From positions 23,151,295-23,215,294 of the forward strand of contig NC_088298.1 in assembly GCF_032854445.1 (NCBI RefSeq): a stretch of 64,000 nt of DNA, in the 5' to 3' direction. The number at the start of each line of letters is the position of its first letter. The first letter of the stretch is position 1. The translations under genes were made by a program, and so were the position numbers. This DNA is from Liolophura sinensis. Its lineage: Eukaryota; Mollusca; Polyplacophora; Chitonida; Chitonidae. The notes under the pieces were generated by a model. That model was not told where the DNA came from and made no database searches. It worked only from the letters and a program-made list of their open reading frames with translations. Shown one piece after another: positions 1 through 11,839 of this stretch.

Positions 1-2571
1 CTGTGTCCATGGCTAACATGAACAGTTTACCCGAGTCTGAAGGTTCTGTTGACCTAAGAGAGGTGTTTTTAGTTTTATTTGGGAAGTAGGAGGAGTAAGT
101 TTCAGCAATACAACAAGTAATATTGTATTGTATTTATTTACCACTAAAACTGCACTTTTTTGAGCGAACTTTTGGGTGATTTACCTAATCTTGTTATGAT
201 GTTTACATGCATGTATGTGATCTATACTGTTGACTTTATGTATAGTGTTTACTGATGTGCGGTTTACTGTTGATATGTGTACCGATCTTTTCGATTTATA
301 TATCGTATTGACACTTACGTCATTTTGGCGTGTGATAGGTTGGCATGTGACAGGTTGGCATTTATGTACATAGAATGTTGTATCCTCAGAGGATTTCGGT
401 TTATGTCCTCAAGTTGACATTTGTGTCACATACATACACTGTTGTATCCGAAAATGGATTAAGGTTTATAGCATCACGTTGACACTGATGTTATATCAGC
501 ATGTTGACATGTGTGTCAATACACTGTTGTATTCCAGATAGATTAAGGTTTATAGCGTCATGTTGACATTTGTGTCACATTCTCATATGTTATGTTGACA
601 CTCATTTACATAAACTGCTCTATCCCCATAGGAATATGATGTATGGCAGACACTTCATACTTGTGATAGTTCTCCAGTTACCTCCCCTTTCCTGAATTTC
701 GATTTTTGTATTTCACGTTAAGTTTATCATTTTTAAAGTGACACATTTTCCTTGATTCTGATTGATTTATCCATCTAATAGGGACATTTAAGAGGTGTGT
801 TTTTATTTCTTGTTTTATCCGAGAAACTCAGGTACTGGTCTCAAAGTTTCATTTTAAGCCTTTATGTTCCTCTGAAAGGGCGTTTTAACATATTGCACTG
901 AAGGTGAAACACAATATTTTCAAAACTTTTTTTTGATTTGGAATAGGGCTTGCTGCTGATTTAAATTGTTGCTGGCAATTCCTTCTAGTTGATGGCCATT
1001 TTGAATCTGCATTTGGCGTATTTGTAATAGGAATTTCAGAACAGTATGATATATGTAGTCTAGTATTACTCAGAATTTTGGTTGACCATGCCATTTAACT
1101 GACAACCAAGACCTATCTCCGACAAGTAGTCATAATTTATTGCTGCCCTATCTAATTCTTATCTTTGAAGGAAAATTGTTGAAAGCACACAAAAACTGAG
1201 AAGGAGTAATTAAAGTTTGGTGATATTTCTTGTTTGTTATCGTGGTTTGTTTAAATATGCACTGTAACTACATAGAGTTACGTCTTTCTTTCGTTTTTGT
1301 TAAGCCTGGTAAGCATGTTAAGTTATTGTGTGTCACTAAAATTGTTGAGTTAAGAAGTCCGTCAAAATGCTTAGGGACAAAAGTATGTGTATGGTTATGT
1401 TATAAAATATTGGAAAAAATGGTGTGATCTGGATCTGTGAAACACTGCGGCTTGCACAATCAGACAGGAAAATTTGATATTAAACACATTTATCGGTCTC
1501 TCAGAAGGATTACATCATTTTAATACGTCAGTACATTTTCATGGCAAACAGTTGTAAGGTTTTTTCGAAGCCAGCTTTAATATTTTTGTTAGTGGTCTAA
1601 ACGATTGTTTAGTTACCCTTTGGCAAGATTTGTAGATTTATTCCCATTTTGCGATACTTACGTTTTTCACCCTCCATAAGACCAAAACAGATCGATCGCC
1701 AAAACATTTAGTAATGTATTGTAATAGTCGTATCAAAATGCAGGGTTTGCAGATTTTAAGTTGCAAAGTTATGCCCCTTGCCAGATATTCTTTTGAACCA
1801 AGAAGTTTATATGCGTTCGTGCAGTATTTCTAAATGTTGCTGCTCTGATGTACCACTAGGACCAATGTTAACACGTAGTACTACATGTTCCTGCATGAGT
1901 GACACTTGTTGTTTAATCATTCATGGTTGTCATGGCGATACGAAAAAAGGGAGTAGTCATGGATATGTGTTCCAGTCATAAAAAAAGTCCTGAAATTTGA
2001 AGATTTTGGACAGAATTTTGAATCTTCACGTAAAGAATCTTTATCCGAATGTGTACTAATATTGTAGCTTGTTCTTCACTGGATATTTATTTTTCTTTTT
2101 TAAATCCTGGTGAAACGGTTACATTTGCACTGATGTACATAATTTAATGGTACAGTACTTGTTTCCAGATTTTGCCCTCTCATGTACTGGAAGTGGGAAA
2201 TCATTGTTCTGTTAAACAATGAAAAGTTAAGCATCTTTGCATGTAACGTAAATATCAGTGGCAACCCTGACCACGGCGATTGTGCAATACAACCACATGG
2301 GTGTTTTCGTACCATTTCATGATATTAAAGTTTTACTGTTACATTTTGGTTTATTGACACTAAGTTCAGGATAACAGTAAAATGTACAGTTATTAACAGA
2401 GCTGTGTGATCTGAAAAAAAAAACAAGCAAGCTGAAAGGGAAGTTTTATCTTGAGGCATTTTTGTAACGTGGCAAATTAGGATGAGCTTTGAAGTTCGCC
2501 ATGCTAGACTGAAGCAGCATTCACATGGTGCGAGTTGTTGTATCGACTCGTTGAATTCGACAATTGAAATG
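1..2571. other. Gene-free AT-rich region
   Basis: No coding exon is supported here; open frames are short and lack any recognisable motif. The only structure seen is the degenerate tandem array at about 330-620. The rest reads as AT-rich intergenic or intronic DNA. Confidence 0.6.
330..620. repeat. Degenerate tandem array
   Basis: Phrases such as 'tgttgacatttgtgtcac', 'cactgttgtatcc' and 'gattaaggtttatagc' recur about every 60-90 bp, with substitutions and small indels. It looks like an old, diverged minisatellite. The period is uncertain. Confidence 0.45.
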
Positions 2572-2830
2572 AAAATATTTATTTATTTGATTGATTTTTT
2601 TTTACGCCATATTCAAGAATATTTTACTTATACGACGGCGGCCAGCATTATTATGGGAGGAAACCAAACAGAACCCAGGAGCGAATCCACGACTATCTGC
2701 AAATTTCTGGCAGATTTTCCAACGTACGGCCAGAGAGGAAGGCAGCATGCGCTGGGTTTAACAGAAATCGCATTGTTGGGGGGTTCCTGAGTGATTGTGC
2801 TGCACTAGCACGCTAACCACCGGGCCTCGG
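2572..2830 (-). mobile_element. SINE-A, near full length
   Basis: This is a copy of the dominant SINE family (called SINE-A here). On its own strand the family starts with a tRNA-like head (A box near 'gtggctcag', B box near 'gagttcaagtcc'). A GC-rich body follows (with 'ggccgccgtcgtataagtg'), and it ends 'acggcgtaaaacaccaatc' plus an (aaata)n tail. Here the tail is on the left and the head on the right ('gcacgctaaccaccgggcc'). It is about 15-20% diverged by eye. Confidence 0.8.
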
Positions 2831-4042
2831 ACAATAAGACTGTTTTAGAAGCCGTGTTCATCGCATGAATGTCGAATTCAACAGGTTGACTTTACAATCG
2901 CACTTTGTGAATGCGACATTAACTTCATATCTGGACACAAAGCGATTCTTGCTGACAAGTGTAAAGCTTTGTCGCTTTTTTGTTTTCTGATCTGATTGTA
3001 AACATATATTTGAAATGTTAGCTGTTCTACATTTTGATACGTGCAGGTCATGTAGAGAATGTTTTCTTTTTTGAATTTACCATTTTTTATTAACCCTTTC
3101 ATTTATTGGGTCTTTAGTGCATGTAATTACCATCATAGCATGGTAAAGTCTACATACTGACTTGCGTTGACTGTCAGAGCCTGGTGGGGAGCTGGGATGT
3201 GATATGGGCTAGCTAGAGTTAGCTCCCTTCAAACTGCAACTCCAGTCCCGAGAGAAATGAGATCGAATTTTTTTTTTTTAAGGTTGTATGTCAACAATAT
3301 GTGATGTAATGTCAGTGAGTGTTTAGTAAGACAGTCACGCTGAAATGACGCCAAAACCGTTAACAGAGCGCCATTTGTAACGTAAGTGTTGGGTTACACA
3401 GGCAATAATATACGTAGTTATCATTTCTGTTAATGAACCCTTTGGCATTTTGGAGGAGAGCTTCGTGAATGTGGCCCCAGTTGTTTTGGTGTATACCGGT
3501 ATTTTACTTGAATGCAAGATTGATTGCTCGCTGTTCTTATTAATTTTTGTCTGCACCATACGAAATGAGCATTTATAAATCTCACCGTAGAATTCAATCA
3601 TTTTTATGCGTTCAAAAAGAAAGTGAATATATAGTTGTGGATAAAATTTCCAGTGGCCTTTCCACCATTGCACACTATTTATTTTTTTTTATCTTTAAAT
3701 ATTTACACCTTTGACAGGTGTGAGGGCATTCTATTATTTACACCTGTGTTGTAATTTTGCACCACTGGAATTACTAGGATTGTCATTTAATTACTGTTTG
3801 CCAAAGGAAAGAAATGAAATAAATGAACAAAATCCTGCCAAATAACAGATAATTCTTTTCATATGCAAAATGACATATTCGAGAAAAAAAACTTAACAAC
3901 TGCTGGTTTTAATCAAAGCTTACATGGTGCAGGTTTGATTTCTCCTGCCTAGCGTTATGAAGGAGTCTGACATTTACCTATCAGGATTATCAATCCCACC
4001 CTCTATCATAATCTGTAAATCTGTGAATGTGGATATTCTGTA

Positions 4043-4120
4043 AATGTACTGTATAATAATGTACTGTATAATAATGTACTGTATAATAATGCACTGTATA
4101 ACAATGTAATGTAATAATGT
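4043..4120. repeat. 15-bp tandem repeat
   Basis: About five copies of the 15-bp unit 'aatgtactgtataat', the last two diverged. Confidence 0.8.
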
Positions 4121-4796
4121 GGGTCCAAATGTGTCTGAACCAAGGTCCGATCCGATTGACGATTTTGGAATGAAAAGTTCCACACTATTAGTCCTGTTCA
4201 AGTTTGTTTTTTCTTGTTTCGGTTTGTTGTTTTTCTTTGTTTTATTATTATTGGCGTTTATTTTACCTCATGGCTTCCTGAGTGTGAATGGAATGTATTG
4301 TAGTTGTTACTGAGTAATAACTAAGATCTGTCCGTAAAAGTAACTGGACGGTTTTTAAGGTTCACACGTTTGTCCTTATGACTATAGTTTGTTTCAGCCA
4401 CAATGGTTAGATCATTGTACAGGAGTCAGCTGAAATATTTATCAAATACATTCGAAATTATTGTTAATCTTGCAGTCTCAAGAATTACTTCCGTTACCAG
4501 TGTTTGGATTTGTATAATAAACATTGACTATGAGCATAACCTTCAACATTCTGCAGTGCGTACGCCATAAGTGGGACATAACGACAAGTTCGTCATAACA
4601 TCCAAATGTTTTACCCTGGGCATGTTGGTTTCTGCCAACCATAAAACTGATCTATATTGTGTTAGTGAAAAAATCACAGAATTTACCGTTAACCAAAAAC
4701 CAAATAATCAGTCAATCTAGATGTCCTTCCTGGCTTCTATCAAGAGTGTCAACCCTATTTCACACCTGGAATCATATTTCGAATATTAAGAGCCTG

Positions 4797-5100
4797 TTGG
4801 GGCCTCCATGGCTGAGGGGCTTAGGGTGCCAGCACGGCACAATGGCTCAGGAGCCTCTCACTATCGCGGTCGCTGTGAAGCCCAGCTCATGCTGGCTTCC
4901 CCTCCGGCCGTACGTGGGAAGGGTTGTCTGCGGATGGTCGTGGATTTCCCCCGGGCTCTGCCCGGTTTCCTCTCACCATAATGTTGGCCGCCGTCGTATA
5001 ATTGAGAGATATTCTTGAGTACGGAGCTCGTTGACTTCGTCGCCACGAAATGCCTACAATATTACCGAAGTGGCGTTAAGCGATGATCAGTCATTCATTC
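4797..5100 (+). mobile_element. SINE-A head and body with a different 3' end
   Basis: Positions 4797 to about 5023 match SINE-A from the tRNA-like head through 'ggccgccgtcgtataa' and 'attcttgagtacgg'. The sequence then switches from the usual end to one containing 'attaccgaagtggcgttaag' and a 'cattcattc' tail. It may be a chimera of two SINE families or a subfamily with a different 3' domain. Confidence 0.7.
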
Positions 5101-5224
5101 CGTTATGCGACTATATGCTTCGTGTCTTACGTACGCAGAAATAATGGAATATTTCCGGAACTTCTTTCGTGTTATCAATCCGGTCACACTGAAGAACGCG
5201 CGTGCGAGTTGCCCGTCGTACAAG

Positions 5225-5525
5225 TTCTCATTCGTGTGACGACGAGGAGTCATTAACTGTGTGTATACATGATGTTTCTTCGTGTGGAAGGGCGAGTCCA
5301 TGCCGCCAAAGTAATGCCGCCACTGAAGTATCATGCCGAAGACACTTGACATAACACACCACCCAGCCACATTATACTGACATTGAGCCAACAAATACTC
5401 TAACCTCTCAGCGCTGGGGGCGAAGCGAGGCAGTAACAAACACCAGGTTTAAAGTCTTCAATATGGCCCCCACGCGGGTTTGATCTCACGATTTCGAGGC
5501 GGACGCTCTGAACATTAGGCCCCTG
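5225..5525 (-). mobile_element. SINE-B, a second tRNA-derived SINE family
   Basis: This reverse-strand copy shares a body with 16228-16475 and 52755-52995: 'gagcgtccgcctcg', 'gctgagaggttagag', 'gtcagtataatg', 'atgatacttcagtgg' and 'ggcatggactcgccct', in the same order. It is unrelated to SINE-A. The head resembles a tRNA A-box region. Confidence 0.65.
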
Positions 5526-5594
5526 ATGATGCTCATGCTTCTTTGTAACTAATCGAATACAGTCCAACTTCTCGTCTTCTTAAGTCCTTAAGTG

Positions 5595-5815
5595 CTCATG
5601 TTCTGTTGGTCTCGCGCCCTTACGGGCTCAAGTCCTCTTGGTCTCCTGCCCTTAAAGGCTTGTGTCCTGTTCTTCTCGTCTCCCTAAGGCTTCGTGTGAA
5701 GTTGGTCTCCTGTCTCTAAGGACTCTTGTCAAATTGGTCTCCTGTCCTTAAGGCCTCTTCTTCTCTTGGTCTCCTGTCCTTGACGGCTCCCGCCATGTTG
5801 GTCTCCTGCCCCGTA
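5595..5815. repeat. 32-bp degenerate minisatellite
   Basis: About seven units built around 'ttggtctcctgtccttaagg', spaced about 32 bp apart with many substitutions. Confidence 0.7.
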
Positions 5816-6208
5816 GGGTTATAGGGGGCCTACAACAAGCCGAAGCCTTTACTGCATGTGGTACATGTTCCCTTCTGTTGAAATCGTGTAAAGGTATCGA
5901 CTTACCTGGATGTCCTCTACTCCTGTTTTGTAGGATATCTCAAACGTTTCAAGTAAATCCAGTTTTACAATTTCGGAATTCTAGAAACTAAAGCTATCTG
6001 CCATCGGATTTGTTTTATAATCTAAACTTAACCACACCGCCAAATTCTGCATTCTTTGTTAAGTTCAGTGGGGCGCAGCTCTGTGATTCTTCTATATATG
6101 TTTGAGGCAGCGGCTATAAATATATCCCGGGAGGATTAAAGCCTTGTAAAACTTAATGTGTTAAGTTGAGAGAATACTATGTTTTCTGGTTATGGCAGGA
6201 TAGACGAG

Positions 6209-6353
6209 TACGCGGGAAGATCTGGCAGCAGCCTGTGGATGGTCGTGGGTTTCTCCCGGCACTGCCCGGTTTCCTCCAACCTAAATGCTGGCCGCCGTCG
6301 TATAAGTAAAATATTCTTGAGTACAGTGTAAAACACCAATCAAATAAATAAAT
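6209..6353 (+). mobile_element. 5'-truncated SINE-A with 13-bp target duplication
   Basis: This is the 3' half of SINE-A, ending in (aaat)n. It is bracketed by perfect copies of 'caggatagacgag' at 6196-6208 and 6354-6366. The duplication shows insertion by target-primed reverse transcription and fixes both ends. Confidence 0.9.
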
Positions 6354-6368
6354 CAGGATAGACGAGGG

Positions 6369-7260
6369 GATACATGTGAATGCATTCACATTTAGCACGT
6401 GCTTAGCCCTCTTCACTCAGCTGTTTTGTCACGTAACCTGCAAATATGGAGGAAGTGTTTCACTGCCTCTATGTAACCATTTGTCAGCTATTTGTCAGGA
6501 AGGTCTGCCAGCAACTTGCTAATCATAATGCTCACCGCCATCATTATATGTTAAATGGATAGACTTCAATTTCTACTTCCAAATAAGGGCAATGTCATTT
6601 AGAAATCTTATGAGCCCCGTTATCACCTAGCCGTGAATTTCACGACAGGCTTACGACAGTCACGAACAAGTTGTGGAACGTTCGAGAAGATTCCTAAATG
6701 ACTCCTGAAAAGAGCGAATAAGCTGCAGGGAAATCGGCACCATTTTTAACTATTGTAAGTACTCCGTCTATCGTAAATATGTATTAATTCGCAAGTATCT
6801 AGTGTGCCTTTAATCGGTTCATTTTGAGAACATAGTGATGCTTCTGGAATTATTATGTCATCTTTACGATTGCAACCGACGGTTTCACGAATATTTACGA
6901 AGCTTTTACGAATAGTTAAAAATTATTACAAACCTACGTCCAGTTACGAAATTCTTGAAATTATCGCGGGGTTGAAAAAATATACTACAATTCATTGCGA
7001 ATGCTAACGAATCAATACATAAGACCACGATTGTAAACACGATTAAATTACGACGTCAACCCTTAACGGTTCGGGAAAAAGTTCGTTTAAGTGTGAACGG
7101 GGATCTATTGGGAATTTCGTCATTACAGCAAAATTTCGTTAAAGAAAGCGTAAATCAATATACTTATAGAGAAAGCATGCATTTACATCTAGCACAAGCA
7201 TAGTCCTCTTCACTCAGCTGTAAAGGTTTTGTCACGTGACCTGCAAATATGGAGGAAATT
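6369..7260. repeat. 85-bp direct repeats flanking about 715 bp
   Basis: The segment at 6369-6457 is repeated with a few changes at 7173-7260. Both copies contain 'cctcttcactcagctgt' and 'acctgcaaatatggagga'. The 6458-7172 interior has no gene. It is AT-rich, with 'acgaa'-rich words. It could be a local duplication, or a repeat pair left by insertion of an unrecognised element. Confidence 0.65.
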
Positions 7261-7469
7261 GCGCTTTTTCGCACTTTGATCACAGTTTGGGGAAAAATAC
7301 ATCACAGGAAGAAGAAGGAGGTCAAGATTCTTTAGCAAGATGTCAAAGTACCATGTTTTAGCTCCTTTTTTGTCTCCTTGATTTTAATTTAATTTAATTG
7401 TTTATTAGTTCATAGAGGATTTCTGATATCCAAACGGCCACTAAAATCTCCTCAACATAACTTTGAAGA

Positions 7470-7612
7470 AATATTTATTTATTTATTTGATTGATGTTTT
7501 ACGCGTTCTCAAGAATACTTTACTTATACCACGGCGGCCAGCATTATGGTGGGAGGAAACCGGGCACACACATGGAAAAAGCGGACCAAGAACGGAGCCT
7601 TTGGGAACTCAG
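7470..7612 (-). mobile_element. SINE-A variant with alternative 5' part
   Basis: The 3' half is ordinary SINE-A. Upstream of 'gtgggaggaaaccgg' the sequence switches to a stretch with 'cacacacatgg', 'aaaagcgg' and 'cctttgggaactc' instead of the usual head. The copy at 9226-9374 shares the same switch, so this is a subfamily, not random truncation. Confidence 0.7.
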
Positions 7613-8526
7613 GATTCACTAGGGTATATGTCAGATTCAATTCCATTTAAACACACTTTCATTATCTGTCAGTTAAGTAATTCTTAATCTATGTAATTAG
7701 CAGTTCTCCATACCCAACTGTCCCAATTTCAACAAAAAACATTCATTCCACAGTTTATCAAAAGTCTTGCTTACATGTAAGAAAACTAAACACCTATGAT
7801 TTCCATTATCTAGACTTCTGTATCTACATGTGTCATGTACGATTCTAGTTAGCTGAAATATTGTTGAGTTGCCGTGTTTGAATGCCTTTCGATTATGTAC
7901 GGCCTTTAGGTTACACATGCGCAATTCGGACAACTGGGTCCAAGATTTGTCTCCGAAAAGGAAGTGTGAAGACGCACTAATTGGATAATACTGCCAAAGA
8001 GACATTTTAGGCTGTTGATAGACCATAAATTTTTACAATGTTTTTTTGTATCTAGTTAAAACATGTCACAGTTTTGTTAACCAGTGTTATTACCCACCTC
8101 CTGGACGTTACCAAGGTAACAAAGTGTTAAGAATTATCTTCCGGCAACCACACGTTAAGGTTCAAGTTGACAGATTTACTACATCAATAGTAAGGAAACT
8201 CAATGCGTTCGTGTAACCTCAAGACTATAAGTCTCTAGCTTCGCTGGGTATACCATCTTCCAGTTTTGATTATGTCACTTCCGGTTTTGAGAAAATTGCC
8301 GACTGGGAATCAAGCACAGAACTGCTTCAGACAGGACTAATTTCACAAAACCTCTTCAACAGTGTAGAAATTATTGGCAAAAGCGAGTTTTTGGTCACAT
8401 GATATATTCACCCAATACCGAGATTGTAAAACTTTTAACAAACTTTTTAAAAATGTCCTGTTGAAAAAAATTAAACATACCCAGGCTTTGTGCAACCGTA
8501 GTTTGCAATTCAGCCCAACGGCATTA

Positions 8527-8672
8527 GGGTCTGTCAGCATTCTGTGGCTGGTCATGGGTTTCCCCCGGTTTCTTCCCGATTTCCGAACATTATAATGCTG
8601 GCCGCCGTCGTATCAGTGAAATAATATTGCGGAGGACCACCAAATAAATAAATAAATCAATAAATAAATCAC
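8527..8672 (+). mobile_element. SINE-A fragment
   Basis: The 3' half of SINE-A ('tggtcatgggtttcccccgg', 'ggccgccgtcgtatcagtg'). The terminal unit is damaged, and an (aaat)n tail runs to about 8672. Confidence 0.8.
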
Positions 8673-9225
8673 TCACATCAGACATTGTGGAGAAGAACAC
8701 TATTTTTGATTTGCACAAAATCCAACATGGCCACAAGCCACGTGATGAAAACTGTCTAAAATTCCACATGCACAACATCAGGTCCTTACCTAAAACATAC
8801 TGAAATTTCATGAATATAGCTGTAAAATACTTTTATTAGGCTGTATCAAGTCTAAAGATTTAAATTTCATTGATAAAAAAAACTTATTTTTAGATGTGTC
8901 CACGCATTTATTATTCACACAAACCGATTTTCTGACCATGCTAATGGCAAGGGTAATGACAATGTTACTGTTATTTCTCTACTTACGTATATTTAATTCT
9001 AATGCATCTTGGTAAAATCAGCCACAAAAATCGAACTAACTATCTATATACTATTTTTGTGCATATTTAGGTCTTTTGTCATACAGTTGTCCTATCTCTT
9101 ATAAGTATAAGTATACCTATATTTAAACTTGATAGTTTATATAACTATGTCTGATTAGCTATTTTCTAAAAACAAAAAAAAAACCACTCAGCAATATTTG
9201 ATGAAAATACTAATAGACACAACAG

Positions 9226-9374
9226 ATACATTTATTTATTTATTCATTTATTTGATTGGTGTTTTACGCCGTACTCAAGAATATTTCACTTATACGAAGG
9301 CGGCCAGCATTATGGTGGGAGGAAACCGGCCACACACATGACAAAAGCGGGTCTACAATGGACCTTTGGGAACT
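9226..9374 (-). mobile_element. SINE-A variant with alternative 5' part
   Basis: Second copy of the subfamily at 7470-7612, sharing 'cacacacatg', 'aaaagcgg' and 'cctttgggaact'. It ends about 50 bp before the fucosyltransferase-like reading frame, so it may lie in that gene's 5' leader or intron. Confidence 0.7.
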
Positions 9375-9427
9375 ACCTAACACTAAATCCGTGCTGTCTT
9401 TTTCAGGTACGTCGAAGACTTGGTGAT

Positions 9428-10636
9428 ATGGCTAGGGTAACCATGCGTCAGGCCTGGTGTTTTCCTTTGCTTCTGGTCTCTATTGCGACCTTGTCGTTCT
9501 TGATCCAGCTAATATATGTCGAGCAGACAATTTCGTACATGGGAAGAAAGGTCAGTCGCTTCCGCCTTCTACAAGATTTACGTGCTAACTACGAGACAAG
9601 GCTTGGAGAAATGCCGACACATAAGTACAAAGAGTCTAAAGGTTTCTTACACGTCAGTATCGAATGTGTCTCTGACGGAGACGACCAAAAACACCAGTCT
9701 CTCAAAAACGAAGCGTATTCTGGTGTGGACTAAATTCTTCAAAAGCAGAACCCTTTTACCTGACATGACACCAGTGAAGGTGAAGAATTGACATGTGACG
9801 TCACCACTGACAAAAGGAAGCTTCTCACGAACCATGCAGTTATTATGAATGGGTGGAACTTAAAGTTTGAAGCTCTCCCAACAAAACGTTTACCAAGTCA
9901 ACGTTGGATTTTCTTTACCCATGAGCCCAGACATAAGTTTCTTTTTTCCATGGAGAAATACAACGGTGTTTTTAATTGGACGCTTTCATACAGACTGGAT
10001 TCAGACGTTCCATTTCCGTTTGGTAGGTTTGTCAGAAGAGAGAAGAGGCTGTCTAGTGCAGAACATCATGACTTGATTGTCAATATCCTCAAGCGGAAGA
10101 CACGATTGGTAGCGATAATGATGAGCAACTGTAACAACACCAGACACGGAAGACTGCAGTTTGTCCAGAAGATACGACAACACTTTCCCGTGGATATTTA
10201 TGGCACTTGTGGCGATCTGTCGTGTCCCAGACATTTTGGGAAATGTAACACGATTATGTCGTCGTACAAGTTTTATGTGTCTTTTGAGAACAGCAGCTGT
10301 CGTGAATACATTTCCGAGATAGTTGCAAGGCCACTCATTAAATGGGAAGCATTTCCCATTGTCTTGGGAGAGCCAGAAGAGGATTTCGCCAGAGTTGTTC
10401 CCCCCGATTCCTACATCAACGCACAGGGCTTTCTGTCCACGGTTAGATTGACCGAGTATATCCGTCTCCTGGACGAAAACCAAAAATTGTACAACGGATA
10501 TCATTCCTGAAGAAGGACATATATCCATCAGTCATTCAACTTTTGTGAGGTGTGCAAAGCTCTGCACGATCGTCCTCGTCCGGTCCAGTCATGTAGGGAA
10601 ATCGCCGGCTGGCACGAACAGGACATTTGCAAATAA
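9428..10636 (+). pseudogene. Alpha-1,3-fucosyltransferase-like (GT10), disrupted
   Basis: Members of this family transfer fucose from GDP-fucose to N-acetylglucosamine-type acceptors as Golgi type II membrane proteins. ATG 9428 opens a short cytosolic tail and one membrane segment (LLLVSIATLSFLIQLIYV). The catalytic domain then shows RILVWTKFF, THEPRHK, NWTLSYRLDSD and YKFYVSFENSSCREY, all family hallmarks. The frame breaks twice: KRILVWTKFF is read in another frame (about 9690-9760), and the original frame resumes near 9770 after in-frame stops at 9731 and 9761. A third stop, TGA at 10508, falls where the family usually has Trp (Y..Y..W). The same frame stays open beyond it to TAA 10634, with the C-terminal Cys pattern FCEVC...SC...C. 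The length of about 400 codons is normal. An AG acceptor precedes 'gtacgtcgaag' near 9404, so a leader exon is possible. Pseudogene is likeliest; assembly error is possible. Confidence 0.85.
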
Positions 10637-11061
10637 ACAAGATAGTTGTTTGATTGGGATTTTTTCTTGCTTGAAAAATAAGGCCGCGAGGGCAGGTTAA
10701 ATAATTATATCCTTAGGCACTCCTAATTCAAGAAAATACCTTGTTATACTTCAGATATGAAGTGTCATTCTGACACTAGTATAAAGATTTTACGGTGACC
10801 TTTGAGATTTTTGTGGACATCAATTCGAACAAATTTTCAAGTCATTAAAATAAGAAAATATACTATAAAAACTAGATCTGGGCTGAATTAGGTGTTGTCG
10901 GTAAAGTCAGATTTTTTCGGTCTGAGGAATTTCATTGTCCAGTGAGAGAATGAGAGAAAACTTAAAGGTGGAGAGAACATAAAAATACATATAGTTCAGA
11001 TGAAAGAGTGCGAAGTTAACTGTAAATGTGGTCGTCAATACTTTTTTTATTTGCCATCAAG

Positions 11062-11333
11062 GCGGGGCCTCCGTGGCTCAGATGGTTAGCGCGCTAGCGC
11101 AGCGTAATGACCCAAAAGCCTCTCACCAAGGCGGTCGCTGTGAGTTCAAGTTCAGCGCATTCTGGCTTCCTCTCCGGCCGTAAGTGGGAAGGCCTGCCAG
11201 TAAACTGTGGATGGTCGTGGGTTTCACCCGAGCTATGCCCGGTTTCCACCCACCATAATGCTGGCCGCCGTCGTATAAGTGAAATATTCTTGAGTACGCC
11301 GTAAAACACCAATCAAATAAATAAAATAAATAA
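11062..11333 (+). mobile_element. SINE-A, full length
   Basis: One of the best reference copies in the window. The head is 'ggggcctccgtggctcag', followed by 'gcgcgctagcgcagcgtaat', the B-box-like 'tgagttcaagttc', the GC-rich body, the terminal 'cgtaaaacaccaatcaaat' and the tail. It abuts an inverted partial copy at 11334. Confidence 0.9.
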
Positions 11334-11412
11334 ATTTATTTGATTGATGTTTAGTCAAGAATATTTAAATAATACGACGGCGACCCTCATTATTGTGGGA
11401 GGAAAACGGGTA
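11334..11412 (-). mobile_element. SINE-A fragment, tail-to-tail with the previous copy
   Basis: Reverse-strand 3' end of SINE-A ('tttgattgatgttt', 'tcaagaatattt', 'acgacggcga'), joined tail-to-tail with the full copy on its left. Confidence 0.75.
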
Positions 11413-11415
11413 GGG

Positions 11416-11590
11416 CCCTGGGTGTAGAGCACAGGGAGTAAAACCGGAGGAGCGACGACAGTGTGATAGCTGGCAAATGGTCACATGTAATCGGTGAAAT
11501 ACGGCTACAGCATAGAGAGTAAAACCAGAGTAGTGACGACAGTGTGATAGCTGGCAAATGGTCACACATAACTGGTGAAATACTGTCTCT
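11416..11590. repeat. 81-bp repeat family, two units
   Basis: Two units containing 'gtaaaaccagag', 'cgacgacagtgtgatagct' and 'ggtgaaatacggctacagc'. The unique 3' sequence ('cctggttttatcctaactg') also follows the seven-unit array at 57295. A dispersed element with an internal minisatellite is likely. Confidence 0.8.
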
Positions 11591-11788
11591 TGTTAATTTG
11601 TCAAAGTCCTGGTTTTATCCTAACTGTTCATGTCGATGCAGAAATTGTAGCAAATTGCACTCCCCCTAGCACAATGCCTTGAACAGAATTATGTAAAAAA
11701 AAGTACAGTGATGTTAACTGAACAAACTTGTATGACTGAACAAACCCAAATTCTGCTTTAGGACAAAGTGAGACCGAGACACTGTTTA

Positions 11789-11789
<1 letters not shown>

Positions 11790-11836
<47 letters not shown>
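11790..11836. repeat. (TG)n microsatellite
   Basis: About 22 TG dinucleotides, with one 'cg' near the end. Confidence 0.95.

Positions 11837-11839
<3 letters not shown>

Noticed and set aside
2482-2790. 102-aa plus-strand frame
   Set aside because: Mostly a SINE-A read through. The same peptide words (EYFTYTTAASIM, GGNRAEPG) recur wherever SINE-A is in this orientation, for example 13892, 31488 and 62433.
6369-7260. LTR retrotransposon
   Set aside because: Repeats are only about 85 bp and the interior has no gag or pol frame.
11790-11836. TG repeat as a Z-DNA regulatory site
   Set aside because: Such microsatellites are common and no gene lies near enough to support a role.
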